A stretch of DNA of 64,000 bases, taken from assembly GCF_031177825.1 (NCBI RefSeq), contig NZ_JAPSKE010000002.1:1-64000 (forward strand), written 5' to 3'. Source of the stretch: Paenibacillus sp. (lineage in GTDB: Bacteria; Bacillota; Bacilli; Paenibacillales; YIM-B00363). The notes below the pieces were generated by a model. The model was not told the origin of the DNA. It searched no databases and worked only from the letters and a program-made list of their open reading frames with translations. Below, piece after piece: positions 8,185 through 17,435 of this stretch. Every line of letters begins with the position of its first letter. The stretch's first letter is position 1. The position numbers and the translations under genes are program-made.

Positions 8185-9060
8185 TCAACCGTCCGAGCCT
8201 CGGTCGGGCCGCTGTCTGAATTCGCTCGGCGACAAGCCGGTCTCCTTCTTGAAGTTGTTGCTGAAATAATGAATGCTCCCGTAACCGAGCCGCTCGGCGA
8301 TCGAATCGATCGCTTCTCCGCGCAGCAGCGCCTGCTTCGCTTGTTTGATCCGCTCGTGGATGAGAAAGTGCTTCGGGTTGCGCCCCATCTCCCGGGAAAA
8401 CAACGACGTGAAGTAGCTCGGATGATATCCGCACAAGCTCGCCAGCTCCGCGACCGTCCACGGTTTCGCCGGCTGCTCCCGCATCGCGCGCAAGGCGGCG
8501 TCGATGCGGCCGCGACGACTCGTCGCGTCCCCCTCCATCCGGCCCCGAAGAAGCTCCATCAGCAGCTCCGTCATATGCGCGCGCAGCATGGTCGGGTACC
8601 CCGGCTGCTCTTGTCGATATTCTTTCACGATTCGCGTCAACAACGGCTCGACGCCGACGGCGGACAAACGATGCGGCAGCTCGATCGTACCGAAGCCCGG
8701 GCACTCGACGCGGTGAAGCCCGCCCGATCGGAGCAGCGTCGCATCGTCCACCTCGCGGATGCCGTAAGCGGGATGCACCGGCGCGGAAGACGGACCGGTC
8801 CACAAGAAATGTATGCTGAAATATTCGGTCGGGCGGACGGCTTGCAGCCGATGCGGATGGTCGCGTCCGAAATACGCGAATTGTCCGGGATCGATCCGAT
8901 GCGCTTCCCCGCCGACCGTCAGCCGCGCTTCGCCCGACGCGACGTAAAACAGCTGATAATCCGGGATGACCCGCGGCCCCCAGTATTCCCCCGCGTTCGC
9001 CGCATCCCTGCTTGCGAAGTTCACGACGGGCAGCATATCGTGCGCCGACGCTTCGTGCAT
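8185..9060 (-). CDS. AraC-family transcriptional regulator
   Basis: A 291-residue regulator with an N-terminal cupin (YQLFYVASGEARLTVGGEAH, then FAYFGRDHPHRLQAV) and a C-terminal AraC domain with LCGYHPSYFTSLFSREMGRN and GYGSIHYFSNNFKKETG. The start at 9060 was chosen because GGAGGT lies seven bases upstream; the longer reading to 9108 lacks a site. It diverges from PhyH 3 across 135 bases and precedes PhyH 2, so it may control either dioxygenase. The architecture is the same as that of the regulator at 1888-2754, which also diverges from a PhyH gene. Confidence 0.9.
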   Translation of the reverse strand: MHEASAHDMLPVVNFASRDAANAGEYWGPRVIPDYQLFYVASGEARLTVGGEAHRIDPGQFAYFGRDHPHRLQAVRPTEYFSIHFLWTGPSSAPVHPAYGIREVDDATLLRSGGLHRVECPGFGTIELPHRLSAVGVEPLLTRIVKEYRQEQPGYPTMLRAHMTELLMELLRGRMEGDATSRRGRIDAALRAMREQPAKPWTVAELASLCGYHPSYFTSLFSREMGRNPKHFLIHERIKQAKQALLRGEAIDSIAERLGYGSIHYFSNNFKKETGLSPSEFRQRPDRGSDG

Positions 9061-9195
9061 GTACGCCACCTCCGGTTTCTCGCGACGAGCGATCTTGAAA
9101 AATCGCAACTACTTTAAGATTAATTCTAAATACGTCGGCTTCTTCCTTCCGTATGATGGAAACGTAAACAACATTTCCGAAGGGGAGAACACGAT

Positions 9196-10020
9196 ATGTT
9201 GACGGAAGCTCAAATCGCCGAATTTCATCGGAACGGATTTTTGAAGGGAGACGTCGTGCTGAACGACGAAGAGGTCGAAGCGCTGCGCGCGGAGCTCGAT
9301 CTCGTCATGGAAGGCAAGTCCGTTAAGAAGCCGGTGCTCAGCCACAATATGCTGGGAAACAACTCCTTGTACGATAACATGAAGATGACGGTGACCGAGC
9401 GCGTCGTACAGATCGTAAACATCTGGATGGCCAGCGACGCTTTCTACAAGCATGCGTCGAACCGAACGATCTGCGAGGAAATCGCGCAGCTATGCGGGAC
9501 GGACGCGGTGCGGATCTGGCACGATCAGGTGCAGTATAAACCGCCGGTATCCGGAGGTCCGACGGGCTGGCATCAGGACCATCCGCTTTGGCCGATCATT
9601 CAGCCCGCCGATCTCGTCAGCGCGTGGGTCGCGCTCGACGACGCCGTCATCGAGAACGGCTGCATGTGGATGGTGCCCGGCAGTCATAAGTGGGGGAACC
9701 ATCAGAAATACCTCGGGGCGACGCCGGACTTCAAGCCGTACCATAAGCAGCCGGAGCTGCTGCCCGAAGGCGCCGTCGTCGAAGCCGTTCCGTTCGAGAT
9801 CAAGAAGGGGCAAGTCGGCTATCACCACTGCCTGACGTGGCACGGCTCGCCCCATAACCGATCGCAGCTGAAGCGGCGCGCCATCGCCGTCCATTACATG
9901 CCAGGGCATACCCGGTACGAGCCGCTCGCGAATCATCCGATGCACGATTACGTGCAAGTGAAGCCCGGCGAAATTCTCGCCGGCGACCACTTCCCGACGG
10001 TGTACGAGAAAATTTCGTAA
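9196..10020 (+). CDS. Phytanoyl-CoA dioxygenase (PhyH) family protein 3
   Basis: A 274-residue Fe(II)/2-oxoglutarate oxygenase. Ligands are the HxD in TGWHQDHPLWP and the distal His in YHHCLTWHGSPHNRS, with RRAIAVHYMPG following. ENGCMWMVPGSHKWGNH is typical of the family. AGGGGAG lies before ATG 9196. It is closer to PhyH 2 than to PhyH 1 around the active site. Transcription probably ends at the palindrome immediately after the stop codon. The substrate is unknown. Confidence 0.9.
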   Translation: MLTEAQIAEFHRNGFLKGDVVLNDEEVEALRAELDLVMEGKSVKKPVLSHNMLGNNSLYDNMKMTVTERVVQIVNIWMASDAFYKHASNRTICEEIAQLCGTDAVRIWHDQVQYKPPVSGGPTGWHQDHPLWPIIQPADLVSAWVALDDAVIENGCMWMVPGSHKWGNHQKYLGATPDFKPYHKQPELLPEGAVVEAVPFEIKKGQVGYHHCLTWHGSPHNRSQLKRRAIAVHYMPGHTRYEPLANHPMHDYVQVKPGEILAGDHFPTVYEKIS

Positions 10021-10024
10021 CGAC

Positions 10025-10056
10025 AAAAATAGGGAACCGCGATGTTCCCTATTTTT
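10025..10056. repeat. Palindromic element, unit 1 (13-base arms), probable terminator of PhyH 3
   Basis: AAAAATAGGGAAC and GTTCCCTATTTTT are perfect 13-base arms around a 6-base loop. The element starts 5 bases after the PhyH 3 stop and has A/T runs on both sides, so it would work as a bidirectional terminator. It is the most complete of four related sequences in the next 200 bases. Confidence 0.75.
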
Positions 10057-10095
10057 GCTGCGATACCCTGAATTGGTTGAATAGCGCACAAGAAT

Positions 10096-10219
10096 GTTCC
10101 CTATTTCCACGAAACCTCGCCTATTCGGCAATATTTCAATGAAATAGGGAACATCGCTGTTCCCTATTCCCCTCTGCTGCGGCCTCCGCGTCGAAATAAG
10201 GAACTTCGGTGTTCCCTAT
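10096..10219. repeat. Cluster of palindromic repeat units sharing AATAGGGAAC / GTTCCCTATT
   Basis: Further copies of the unit at 10025-10056. A half site GTTCCCTATTTC is at 10096-10107. A full unit (AATAGGGAAC-N6-GTTCCCTATT) is at 10143-10168. A unit with one mismatch (ATAAGGAAC-N6-GTTCCCTAT) is at 10197-10219. Loops differ while arms are kept, the pattern expected of a mobile or selected palindrome family (REP/BIME-like). They fill the 249-base convergent gap between PhyH 3 and the LplC-type permease. No coding sequence is seen in the gap. Confidence 0.7.
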
Positions 10220-10269
10220 CCGAATCCCCATCCTCCGTTGCTCCGTGTCTCCGTTACCTCGTTTCCCGC

Positions 10270-11154
10270 TCACTCCTTCACGCTGCCGAGCACGATCCCC
10301 TTCATGAAGAACCGCTGCAGGAACGGATACACGAGCAGGATCGGCAGCGCGCCAAGGAAAATTTGCGCCGCCTTCGCCGTCCGATCGCTCACCTCCGCCA
10401 GCGCCTTCAAGTCCGACGAAGAGACGAGCGACAAGTCGCGGTTAATGACGACCGTCTGCAGATAGCTCTGCAGCGGGTAATTGTCCGGCGAATTCATGAA
10501 GATGAGCCCGTCGAACCATGCGTTCCAGTGGCCGACGGTGGCGAACAGCGTGATGGTCGCGAGCGCCGGCGCGGATAACGGCACCATGACGCGCCACAAT
10601 GTCGTCCAATGGCCGGCCCCGTCCATGAACGCAGCCTCCTCCAGCTCCTTCGGCAATCCCCGGAAGAAGTTGAGCAGCAGCACGACGTTGAATACCGGCA
10701 CGGCGTTCGGCAGCACGAGCGCCCACAGCGTGTTCATGATGCCCGTGTACTTCACCGTCATGTACAGCGGGATAAGTCCGCCGTGGAACAGCATCGTAAT
10801 GACGAAAAACCAGACGTACGCCGTGCGGTACGGAAATTTCTTCGCTTCCTTCGCGAGCGGGTAGGCGATCAATACCGTTAACAGCATATTGACCAGAACG
10901 CCTAGCAGTACCCGCTGCAGCGAGACGCCGATCGATTGCGTAAACGCGGGCTTGGCAAGAACGAATTCGTACGAGCTAACCGTGAATTCGACCGGCCACA
11001 GCTTCACGAGTCCCGCCGTCGCCGCCTGACTCGAGCTGAACGAGATCGCCAGCACATGGATCAGCGGGAGGAGGCACAACAAGGCGAGCGCGGCCAACAC
11101 CGCGTAGTTGACGCCGAGGAACAGCCTTCTCCCGAAACCGAGCTGCTCTACCAT
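10270..11154 (-). CDS. Carbohydrate ABC transporter permease, LplC type
   Basis: A 294-residue inner-membrane permease of a CUT1 importer. It has six predicted hydrophobic segments, beginning with AVLAALALLCLLPLIHVLAI near residue 18. TMLFHGGLIPLYM and the EAA loop (EEAAFMDGAGHWTTLWRV) are family signatures. It ends in FFMKGIVLGSVKE, the usual C-terminus of LplC proteins. AAGGAGGAGGG precedes ATG 11154. It is the last gene of the HK-RR-SBP-LplB-LplC set and lies 14 bases after LplB. The substrate is unknown, probably an oligosaccharide. Confidence 0.94.
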   Translation of the reverse strand: MVEQLGFGRRLFLGVNYAVLAALALLCLLPLIHVLAISFSSSQAATAGLVKLWPVEFTVSSYEFVLAKPAFTQSIGVSLQRVLLGVLVNMLLTVLIAYPLAKEAKKFPYRTAYVWFFVITMLFHGGLIPLYMTVKYTGIMNTLWALVLPNAVPVFNVVLLLNFFRGLPKELEEAAFMDGAGHWTTLWRVMVPLSAPALATITLFATVGHWNAWFDGLIFMNSPDNYPLQSYLQTVVINRDLSLVSSSDLKALAEVSDRTAKAAQIFLGALPILLVYPFLQRFFMKGIVLGSVKE

Positions 11155-11168
11155 CTTCTCCCTCCTCC

Positions 11169-12068
11169 TTAGAAAATGCGATAATTCGCCAATCGATAAG
11201 CCAAATAATACGATGCCGATATGAAGACGAGCGAGACGACCGACTTAAACAAGCCGACCGCGGTCGCGACGCCGTATTGCGCATCGACGAGGCCGATCCG
11301 ATAGACGAACGTATCGATGATATCCCCCGTCTCGTACACTTGCGGGCTGTACAGGTTAAAGACCTGATCGAAGCCGGCGTTCAGCACGTTGCCGAGGCTG
11401 AGCGTCAACGTGAGGACGATGATCGGCATCATACCCGGCAGCGTAATATGGAGCGTCTGCTTCCACCGCCCCGCCCCGTCCACGATCGCCGCCTCGTACA
11501 GCGAGGGATTGATGCTGGTAAGCGCCGCGAGATAGACGATCGTATTGAACCCGAATTCCTTCCATACGTCGGATAACACCAGTACCGGACGGAACCAGGC
11601 ATTGTCGCCCAAGAAATAGATCGGCTCGATGCCGAACCAGACGAGAAATTGGTTCACGATGCCGCTGGACGGCGACAGGATGTCGATCAGAATGCCGCCC
11701 AGAATAATCCAAGACAAGAAATGCGGCAAATAAATCATCGTTTGAATACTCCGCTTGAACAGCTCCTTGCGCACCTCGTTCAAGAGCAAGGAGACGACGA
11801 CCGGGACGATAAACCCGACGACGATCTTGAAGAACGCGATGATGACCGTGTTCCATAGAATTCTTGATGAATCGGGCAAGTCCAACACGTATTGGAAATT
11901 ATCGAGCCCGATCCACTGCGAATCGAAGAAGCCCTTGGCCGGCAGAAATCGTTGGAACGCGATGACGATGCCGAGCAACGGACCGTAGCTGAAGACAAGA
12001 ACGAGAAGCACCCCCGGCAGCAGCATGAGGTGAAGCGGCCAGTAGGGGGATTTCATCTTCCGAAGCAT
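11169..12068 (-). CDS. Carbohydrate ABC transporter permease, LplB type
   Basis: A 299-residue permease pairing with the LplC-type gene. Features are MLLPGVLLVLVFSYGPLLGIVIAF near the N-terminus, MIYLPHFLSWIILGGILID in the middle and the EAA loop YEAAIVDGAGRWKQTLHITL. GGAGG lies upstream of ATG 12068. The binding-protein gene is 75 bases upstream on the same strand. Only the sequence of the paired lipoprotein could narrow down the substrate, and it is not diagnostic. Confidence 0.94.
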   Translation of the reverse strand: MLRKMKSPYWPLHLMLLPGVLLVLVFSYGPLLGIVIAFQRFLPAKGFFDSQWIGLDNFQYVLDLPDSSRILWNTVIIAFFKIVVGFIVPVVVSLLLNEVRKELFKRSIQTMIYLPHFLSWIILGGILIDILSPSSGIVNQFLVWFGIEPIYFLGDNAWFRPVLVLSDVWKEFGFNTIVYLAALTSINPSLYEAAIVDGAGRWKQTLHITLPGMMPIIVLTLTLSLGNVLNAGFDQVFNLYSPQVYETGDIIDTFVYRIGLVDAQYGVATAVGLFKSVVSLVFISASYYLAYRLANYRIF

Positions 12069-12143
12069 GCGCTTGCGCCTCCTTCCCCGAAAGGGAAGCG
12101 AGGGAAGGCGATCCTTAAGAATCGCTCCCCTCGCCGTTGCGAA

Positions 12144-13880
12144 TTACTTGCTTGCGTACCAGTCGTTCACTTCTTGCGTCATGGCGTCGCCGCCCAACTT
12201 CTTCCAATCCTCGACGAACTTGTCGAACAAGTCGATGGGATCGCCCAGAATGATCTTCGTGAACACTTCGAGCTCCATCTTCTGCAGCGTCGCGTCCTTG
12301 TCTACCATCGTCGGCGTCGGGGCTCCGAAAAACTCGTTTTGGAGCAAGCTTCCGTCGTTCACGTATTGGTCGATCACCTTGAAGGAGCCTTCCTTGCCGA
12401 ACACCTGGTTATACGCCCAGCCGATCTCGCTGCCCGCTTCGCCCTTCAGGAAGGCGTCGATCTGTTGGTAGTTGTTCTGCTCCTCGGGGTTCAGCTTCGA
12501 GAAGTCTCCGCTGTTCATCGCTTCCGTGATGTGAAGATGGATATCCAAGTTTTTCCGAGCAGGCCACGTTTGGAACGGAATGTACTTATGCTTCTCGAAG
12601 CCGTCGCTCGTGAAGTGCGCCGCGTAATTGTCCGGCGTCGTCGATTCGCCCCAGCCCGTTTCCGTGAACAGGTTCATGATCTTCAGCAGCGCTTCCGGAT
12701 GCTTCGCTTCCTTCAGCACCGCGTAATAACCCCCTACCGCTAGTCCGACTCGCGGCTGGGCGGGCTCGGCGTCCGCGGAGACGAGCGGATACGACTGCCA
12801 TTCCGCGGCCGGATCGTTCTTCTTGCTGTCGACGAGCGGCCAGAGCGGGTTCCACATTTGCCCGAAGTGTAATCCGACCTTGCCCGACGCGGCGAATTCC
12901 GCCGCTTTCCCTTGATCCTTCACGCCGAACTCTCGGTCGAGCAGCCCGTTCTTGAACATCTCTTGCAGCTTCTGAAGCGCTTGCCGCATCTCCGGCTGCA
13001 CGCTGCCGAAGACGAGCTTGCCGCTGTCGTCTTTCATCCATTGCCGCGGGTACGCATGGAACGCGTTCAAGAATCCGTCGATGCCCGCATAGCCGCCGTA
13101 CAAATCTTTATTCAGCGACATGCCGATCGTGTCCGCCTGCCCGTTGCCGTCCGGATCCTGCGTCGTGAACGCTTCGGCGATTCGAACGACGTCGTCGAGC
13201 GTCTGCGGCACCGGCAAGTTCAGCTTCTTGCGCCAGTCGTCCCGGATCCAAATCATCATCGCGCCGTCCATCGCGGAGCCGGTGTTCGGAACGGCCATCA
13301 GCTTTCCGTCGAACGTCGCGGACGCCAGCGCGTTCGGCCCGTCCTGCAGCATAATTTCCTTGGTGAATTCCGAGGCGTATTTATCGTATACGTCCGTCAA
13401 ATCCATCAACAGATCCGCTTCGACCAGCTGCTTCAGCTGCTTGGCGTTGACCGGGATGAAATCCGGCAGATCGCCGGACGCGATCGAGACGTTCATCTTC
13501 TGCTCGCCTTGCCCGCCGGGTCCGTCGCCGCTGACGACCCAATCGTACTTCACGTTGATGCCCAGCTTCTCTTGCAGCGTGCGCGTCCATACGTTATTGC
13601 CGATGTCGTCGCCTTCCGGGTACTTAAACGTATCGTTGACGATCCGAACGCTCGTGATTTCGATCGGGGGATCGTATTTGCCGAGCGGATCGATCGGTCC
13701 CGCCTCGTTTTCGGCCGGCGTCTCCGCGGGCTTCTCCGTCGCGGTCCCCGTCCCGGTCGGGGTTCCTTCCGTCCCCTCCGGTTCCGACGCGCCGCCGCCA
13801 CCGCCGGAGCAAGCGCTTACAAATAATAGAATCGCAGTGAGGGCAACCGCAAGTCCGTTTTTCCCCTTCTTCGGCTTCAT
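12144..13880 (-). CDS. Extracellular solute-binding lipoprotein, LplA type
   Basis: A 578-residue substrate-binding protein of the LplBC importer. The signal sequence has the lipobox V-S-A-C24, followed by a Gly/Ser/Glu/Pro/Thr-rich linker to about residue 65 and the mature domain (ITSVRIVNDTFKYPEGDDIG onward). Length and features such as VKYDWVVSGDGPGGQGEQKM fit the large LplA group rather than ordinary 400-residue sugar-binding proteins. The start at 13880 follows GGGAGGATGTCA; a longer reading to 13970 adds an unlikely polar tail. It sits between YesN-like and LplB genes, so the two-component system probably controls it. Confidence 0.93.
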   Translation of the reverse strand: MKPKKGKNGLAVALTAILLFVSACSGGGGGASEPEGTEGTPTGTGTATEKPAETPAENEAGPIDPLGKYDPPIEITSVRIVNDTFKYPEGDDIGNNVWTRTLQEKLGINVKYDWVVSGDGPGGQGEQKMNVSIASGDLPDFIPVNAKQLKQLVEADLLMDLTDVYDKYASEFTKEIMLQDGPNALASATFDGKLMAVPNTGSAMDGAMMIWIRDDWRKKLNLPVPQTLDDVVRIAEAFTTQDPDGNGQADTIGMSLNKDLYGGYAGIDGFLNAFHAYPRQWMKDDSGKLVFGSVQPEMRQALQKLQEMFKNGLLDREFGVKDQGKAAEFAASGKVGLHFGQMWNPLWPLVDSKKNDPAAEWQSYPLVSADAEPAQPRVGLAVGGYYAVLKEAKHPEALLKIMNLFTETGWGESTTPDNYAAHFTSDGFEKHKYIPFQTWPARKNLDIHLHITEAMNSGDFSKLNPEEQNNYQQIDAFLKGEAGSEIGWAYNQVFGKEGSFKVIDQYVNDGSLLQNEFFGAPTPTMVDKDATLQKMELEVFTKIILGDPIDLFDKFVEDWKKLGGDAMTQEVNDWYASK

Positions 13881-14018
13881 TGACATCCTCCCTTTATTTG
13901 GGTGATCCTTCCTGTCATTAGTATAGGAGCTTGCATCCTCTCCTGAGAATGATACAATCTTTGGATTCATGCGACTTCGTTCAGAACTTCGTTCCGAGCT
14001 CCGTTCCGGGTGATCTGA

Positions 14019-15668
14019 CTAGCTCGTCTGATTCCGATATTCCTGCGGTCCGACGCCCGCGTGCTTGCGGAAGAAGCGGGCGAAATAACCGGGGTTGTCG
14101 AAGCCGATCGCGGCGGCCACCTCATGAATCTTGTAGCGGGGATCCGCCAGCAGCTCCTTCGCCCGTTCCAGCCGCAGCTGAATAATAATTTCCGAGATGT
14201 TCGCCCCCGTCACTTGCTTGTACAGCATCGACAAATACGTCGGATTCAAATAGACCGCGTCGGCGAGCGCCGTCAACGAGACGTCCTCCTGCATGCGCTC
14301 CCGAATGACGCGATTGACCTTGTCGACGATGTAGTGGGCGCGATCCTGCTGCGTCGCCCGCTTGTCGCGGATCAGCCGGTCGGCCGTCTCCTGCAGGAAG
14401 CGGATCGCCTCCTCGCGAGAAGGATGCGCCCGGATGTTCATCAGCTCTTCCAGCCGAAACCCCGCCTCCGGCCGCTCCGAGACGCCCCACCGGTTCGCGA
14501 GGCGCAGCAGCCGGTTCGCCGCCGCATAATACGCTTCTACATACAAGGGATACGTCTCCGCGCCTTGGAACCAGTCCTTCAACGCCTCTCGCGCCGCGAT
14601 CGAATCTCCGCCTTCCAGCGCGTTTCCGAATCGTTCCTTCCGCCGAGCGGCCGCCGCCTCGTCCCGTTCGCGCGCCGCGCGCTCGCCCGCGACGCCGCCG
14701 TTCAGCAGCATCATGCTGTTGCCGTCCCCGACGCCGACGACCAGCGCGTTGCGCATCGACGAGCTTCTCTCCGTCAGGTCCCCCCAGTCGATCGGCTCCC
14801 TGGCGCAGACGGCGGAAACCGACAGCTTGAGCAGCCGCGCGCAGGCGGTTTGCACCGTGTCCAACGCGCCCTGCGCGAATCTGACCGTACGTTCCCACCG
14901 GGGCGAATCGTCCGTACCGTCCGGGCCCTCCTCTTCCGCCTCCGTTCGCGTCCGCGGCTGCGCCAGCAGCGTGAAGTAGCTTTCGTCGACGGCGATCCAC
15001 TGCAACGCGATCGGCTTGAAGCGCTCCCGAACGACGTTCTCGATCGCGTACATCAGCAGCGACCGATCCGTCGCCGACATAGCGGAGAGCCACCGATCGA
15101 CGCGTCCGACGACGAGCAGGACGGGCAACTTCGCCTGGAGCGGACATTCCAGCTCCTCCAGCTTCGTCTGCGATAATCCGTTCTCCTCGATGCCATATTG
15201 CAGCAGCCGCCGGAACCAGTCGTTGCGCAGCGCCGGAAGCGCCTCGCGGAGCCGAGCCTCCGCCATGGTCAGCACCCGCTCGTTCACCAACTCCCGCTCC
15301 AGCTCGCCGATCGCCTTGCGAATCGCGGCGAGGATCGGCTCGTCCCCTTCCGTCTTCAGTAAATAATCGGCGCTGCCCTTGCGCAGCGCTTCGCGTACGT
15401 AGTCGGCGTCGTTGATGCCCGTTAAGAAGATCACCCTGCATGCCGGCCACCGGGCCTTAATCTGCTTCTGCAGCTGCAGCCCGTTCATGCCCGGCATCCG
15501 GATGTCGCTGATCACGAGATCGAACTTCGCCCGATCGAGCCGCTGCAGCGCTTCTTCCGCAGAATAAGCCTTGTACATCTCGATCTCCGGCAAATCCGCA
15601 TCCTGCAGAAATTCATACAAGCCGTCGACCGTATACGGTTCGTCATCGACGATCAACAGACGATACAA
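14019..15668 (-). CDS. Response regulator, YesN type (REC - AraC HTH)
   Basis: A 549-residue regulator partnered with the YesM-like kinase. The N-terminal receiver domain has D8-D9 and the phosphoacceptor D55 (VISDIRMPGMNGL), plus the conserved Lys in LLKTEGD. A long middle region of about 300 residues is of the YesN kind. The C-terminal AraC domain includes LNPTYLSMLYKQVTGAN and GFDNPGYFARFFRKHAGVGP. The TTG at 15668 is preferred because AAGGAG lies at good distance and MYRLLIVDDEP is the usual start; a TTG at 15674 is the alternative. It overlaps the kinase gene by 26 bases. It likely activates the downstream importer genes. Confidence 0.93.
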   Translation of the reverse strand: MYRLLIVDDEPYTVDGLYEFLQDADLPEIEMYKAYSAEEALQRLDRAKFDLVISDIRMPGMNGLQLQKQIKARWPACRVIFLTGINDADYVREALRKGSADYLLKTEGDEPILAAIRKAIGELERELVNERVLTMAEARLREALPALRNDWFRRLLQYGIEENGLSQTKLEELECPLQAKLPVLLVVGRVDRWLSAMSATDRSLLMYAIENVVRERFKPIALQWIAVDESYFTLLAQPRTRTEAEEEGPDGTDDSPRWERTVRFAQGALDTVQTACARLLKLSVSAVCAREPIDWGDLTERSSSMRNALVVGVGDGNSMMLLNGGVAGERAARERDEAAAARRKERFGNALEGGDSIAAREALKDWFQGAETYPLYVEAYYAAANRLLRLANRWGVSERPEAGFRLEELMNIRAHPSREEAIRFLQETADRLIRDKRATQQDRAHYIVDKVNRVIRERMQEDVSLTALADAVYLNPTYLSMLYKQVTGANISEIIIQLRLERAKELLADPRYKIHEVAAAIGFDNPGYFARFFRKHAGVGPQEYRNQTS

Positions 15669-17409
15669 TCGCAACCTCTCCTTCTCTCCTTCTCGGGATG
15701 CGGAGCTCTACGCGGAGGCCGCCTTCGGCGCCTCGCGACAAGGTCAACCCGTTGTCCTTTCCGAACATGATTTGCAATCGCCGATGCACGTTCAGGAGAC
15801 CGGTGCTTTCGGCCGCCGACTCCGGCGCCGCCAGCCGCTGTCTCAGCTGCTGCAGCGTCTCTTCGGCCAAGTGTTCGCCGTTGTCTTCGACGACGACGAT
15901 CAGCGTCTCCTCCGCCGCGCGAAATTCGACGACGAGCCTCCCGTCCTTCGTCTTGTTCTCCAGCCCGTGCGCGTAAGCGTTCTCGATCAAGGGCTGCAGA
16001 ATCAACCGCGGAACGCGGAAGTCCTCCCATTCGTTCGGCGGATCGCCGAACGACGCGACGATGCGGCGCCCGAACCGGAACGCCTGAATATCGGTATACG
16101 TGCGCGCGTTGTTCACTTCCTCGGAGAGCGGAACGTTCGAAGCGCCGTCCCTCGTAATATAACGGAAGTAGTCGCCCAAATACTTCGTGAACCGGGCGAT
16201 ATTGTCGTTGTCGCGCAGCGTGGCCATCCGGTGAAGAATAAAGAAGCTGTTGTACAAGAAGTGCGGATTGATCTGAGACTGGAGCTGGCGAAGCTCGGCG
16301 AGTCGGACGAGATATTTCTGTTCGTACACTTCATGGACGAGCACGTTCAGCTGACGAACCATCGCGTTGAACCGGGTAAACAAAAAGCCGAATTCGTCCT
16401 TGCGTTCATACGCGACGGCCACCTGCAAATTGCCTTTCTCCACCTGGCTTAAGGAACGCACCAGCGTCCGAAGCGGCCGTTCGATAATCCGATGCAGACT
16501 GAGCGCGAAGAACAAGATGACGACGACGGAGAAGATCGACATCAGCAGCAGCCATGTCCTATATTTCGTTAAGGGACCGAAGATCCGGCGCTCCGGCGCG
16601 AATATCGTCAGCGTCGTTTCGAGCCGATCCGACGACTGCGACACGACGAGATAACGTTCTCCGTCGAGCCGGACGGAATCGCCGGACGTTGGGGCCGAAG
16701 CGGCCGGGACGGCGCCGAACCCGTCGTCGCTCCGGACGGCCCAATCGAACAGGTTCGAAGATAACACCGCTTTCTCCCCGTTGTTCGCGAATCGCTTCAG
16801 CGTCTCTCGCAGCGCCCGTTCGGACACCTCCACCGTCAGCAAAAACTGCGGCGGTCGCCCTCCGGACAACGCGGGGTCCGGATACGGAACGCTGATGTAC
16901 AAGTGTTCCCCGTACCGCAGGAACGGAGCGTCGTACCGGTTCGTCGTCGCGGACAACGCTTCGAACTGCGCTTCGTCGAAGGAAGCGATCGAGTTGTCGT
17001 TCGAGGTGACCGTGCGGTCCAACAGCGGAATGAAGGCGCTCGCATTTTCCACGAAACGACTGGACGTCTTGACGAGATCGATCTTGCGCTTCAGCGACAA
17101 GATCGCTTTCGTCCGTTCCACGTCCGACATGACGGACGCGGCGGAGCTGAGCATGAGCAAATCGTCGTCGTTGACGTACGTCTGAATCAACTGGATGACC
17201 CGGTCGAAGTCGGATTCGATCAAGTCCACGTACAGTTCTACCTTGCCGTCCATCGAATGCACGATTTCGGATCGCACGATGCCGGCTCCGGAATCGTTCA
17301 TGAATAAGTTCAACCCGCATAACGGGAGAAGCAGGCAAAGAAACGTCAATACGATCTTGTAAAAAATAGAGTGCTGCGGCGATGGACCGAACGGCTTCGT
17401 TGCCCTCAT
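15643..17409 (-). CDS. Sensor histidine kinase, YesM type
   Basis: A 588-residue membrane kinase. It has a TM segment at about 17-35, an extracellular sensor of roughly 250 residues, TM2 near 286-306, HAMP, then the His_kinase motif QINPHFLYNS with the likely phosphorylated H383. The HATPase domain has LILQPLIENAYAHGL (N477) and STGLLNVHRRLQIMFG. It probably senses an extracellular sugar or its binding protein and phosphorylates the YesN-like partner. The ATG at 17409 directly abuts its GGAG site, so the true start is slightly uncertain. The C-terminus (RRREGEVAIVSSVDRR) overlaps the regulator gene. Confidence 0.93.
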   Translation of the reverse strand: MRATKPFGPSPQHSIFYKIVLTFLCLLLPLCGLNLFMNDSGAGIVRSEIVHSMDGKVELYVDLIESDFDRVIQLIQTYVNDDDLLMLSSAASVMSDVERTKAILSLKRKIDLVKTSSRFVENASAFIPLLDRTVTSNDNSIASFDEAQFEALSATTNRYDAPFLRYGEHLYISVPYPDPALSGGRPPQFLLTVEVSERALRETLKRFANNGEKAVLSSNLFDWAVRSDDGFGAVPAASAPTSGDSVRLDGERYLVVSQSSDRLETTLTIFAPERRIFGPLTKYRTWLLLMSIFSVVVILFFALSLHRIIERPLRTLVRSLSQVEKGNLQVAVAYERKDEFGFLFTRFNAMVRQLNVLVHEVYEQKYLVRLAELRQLQSQINPHFLYNSFFILHRMATLRDNDNIARFTKYLGDYFRYITRDGASNVPLSEEVNNARTYTDIQAFRFGRRIVASFGDPPNEWEDFRVPRLILQPLIENAYAHGLENKTKDGRLVVEFRAAEETLIVVVEDNGEHLAEETLQQLRQRLAAPESAAESTGLLNVHRRLQIMFGKDNGLTLSRGAEGGLRVELRIPRRREGEVAIVSSVDRR

Positions 17410-17435
17410 CTCCTTCGAATCCTGTATTCAGAATA

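Noticed and set aside
13808-13822. A cre-like sequence (AGCAAGCGCTTACAA) inside the LplA-type gene
   Set aside because: It encodes the lipobox residues V-S-A-C; that coding constraint explains the resemblance, and the site is inside the gene rather than before a promoter.
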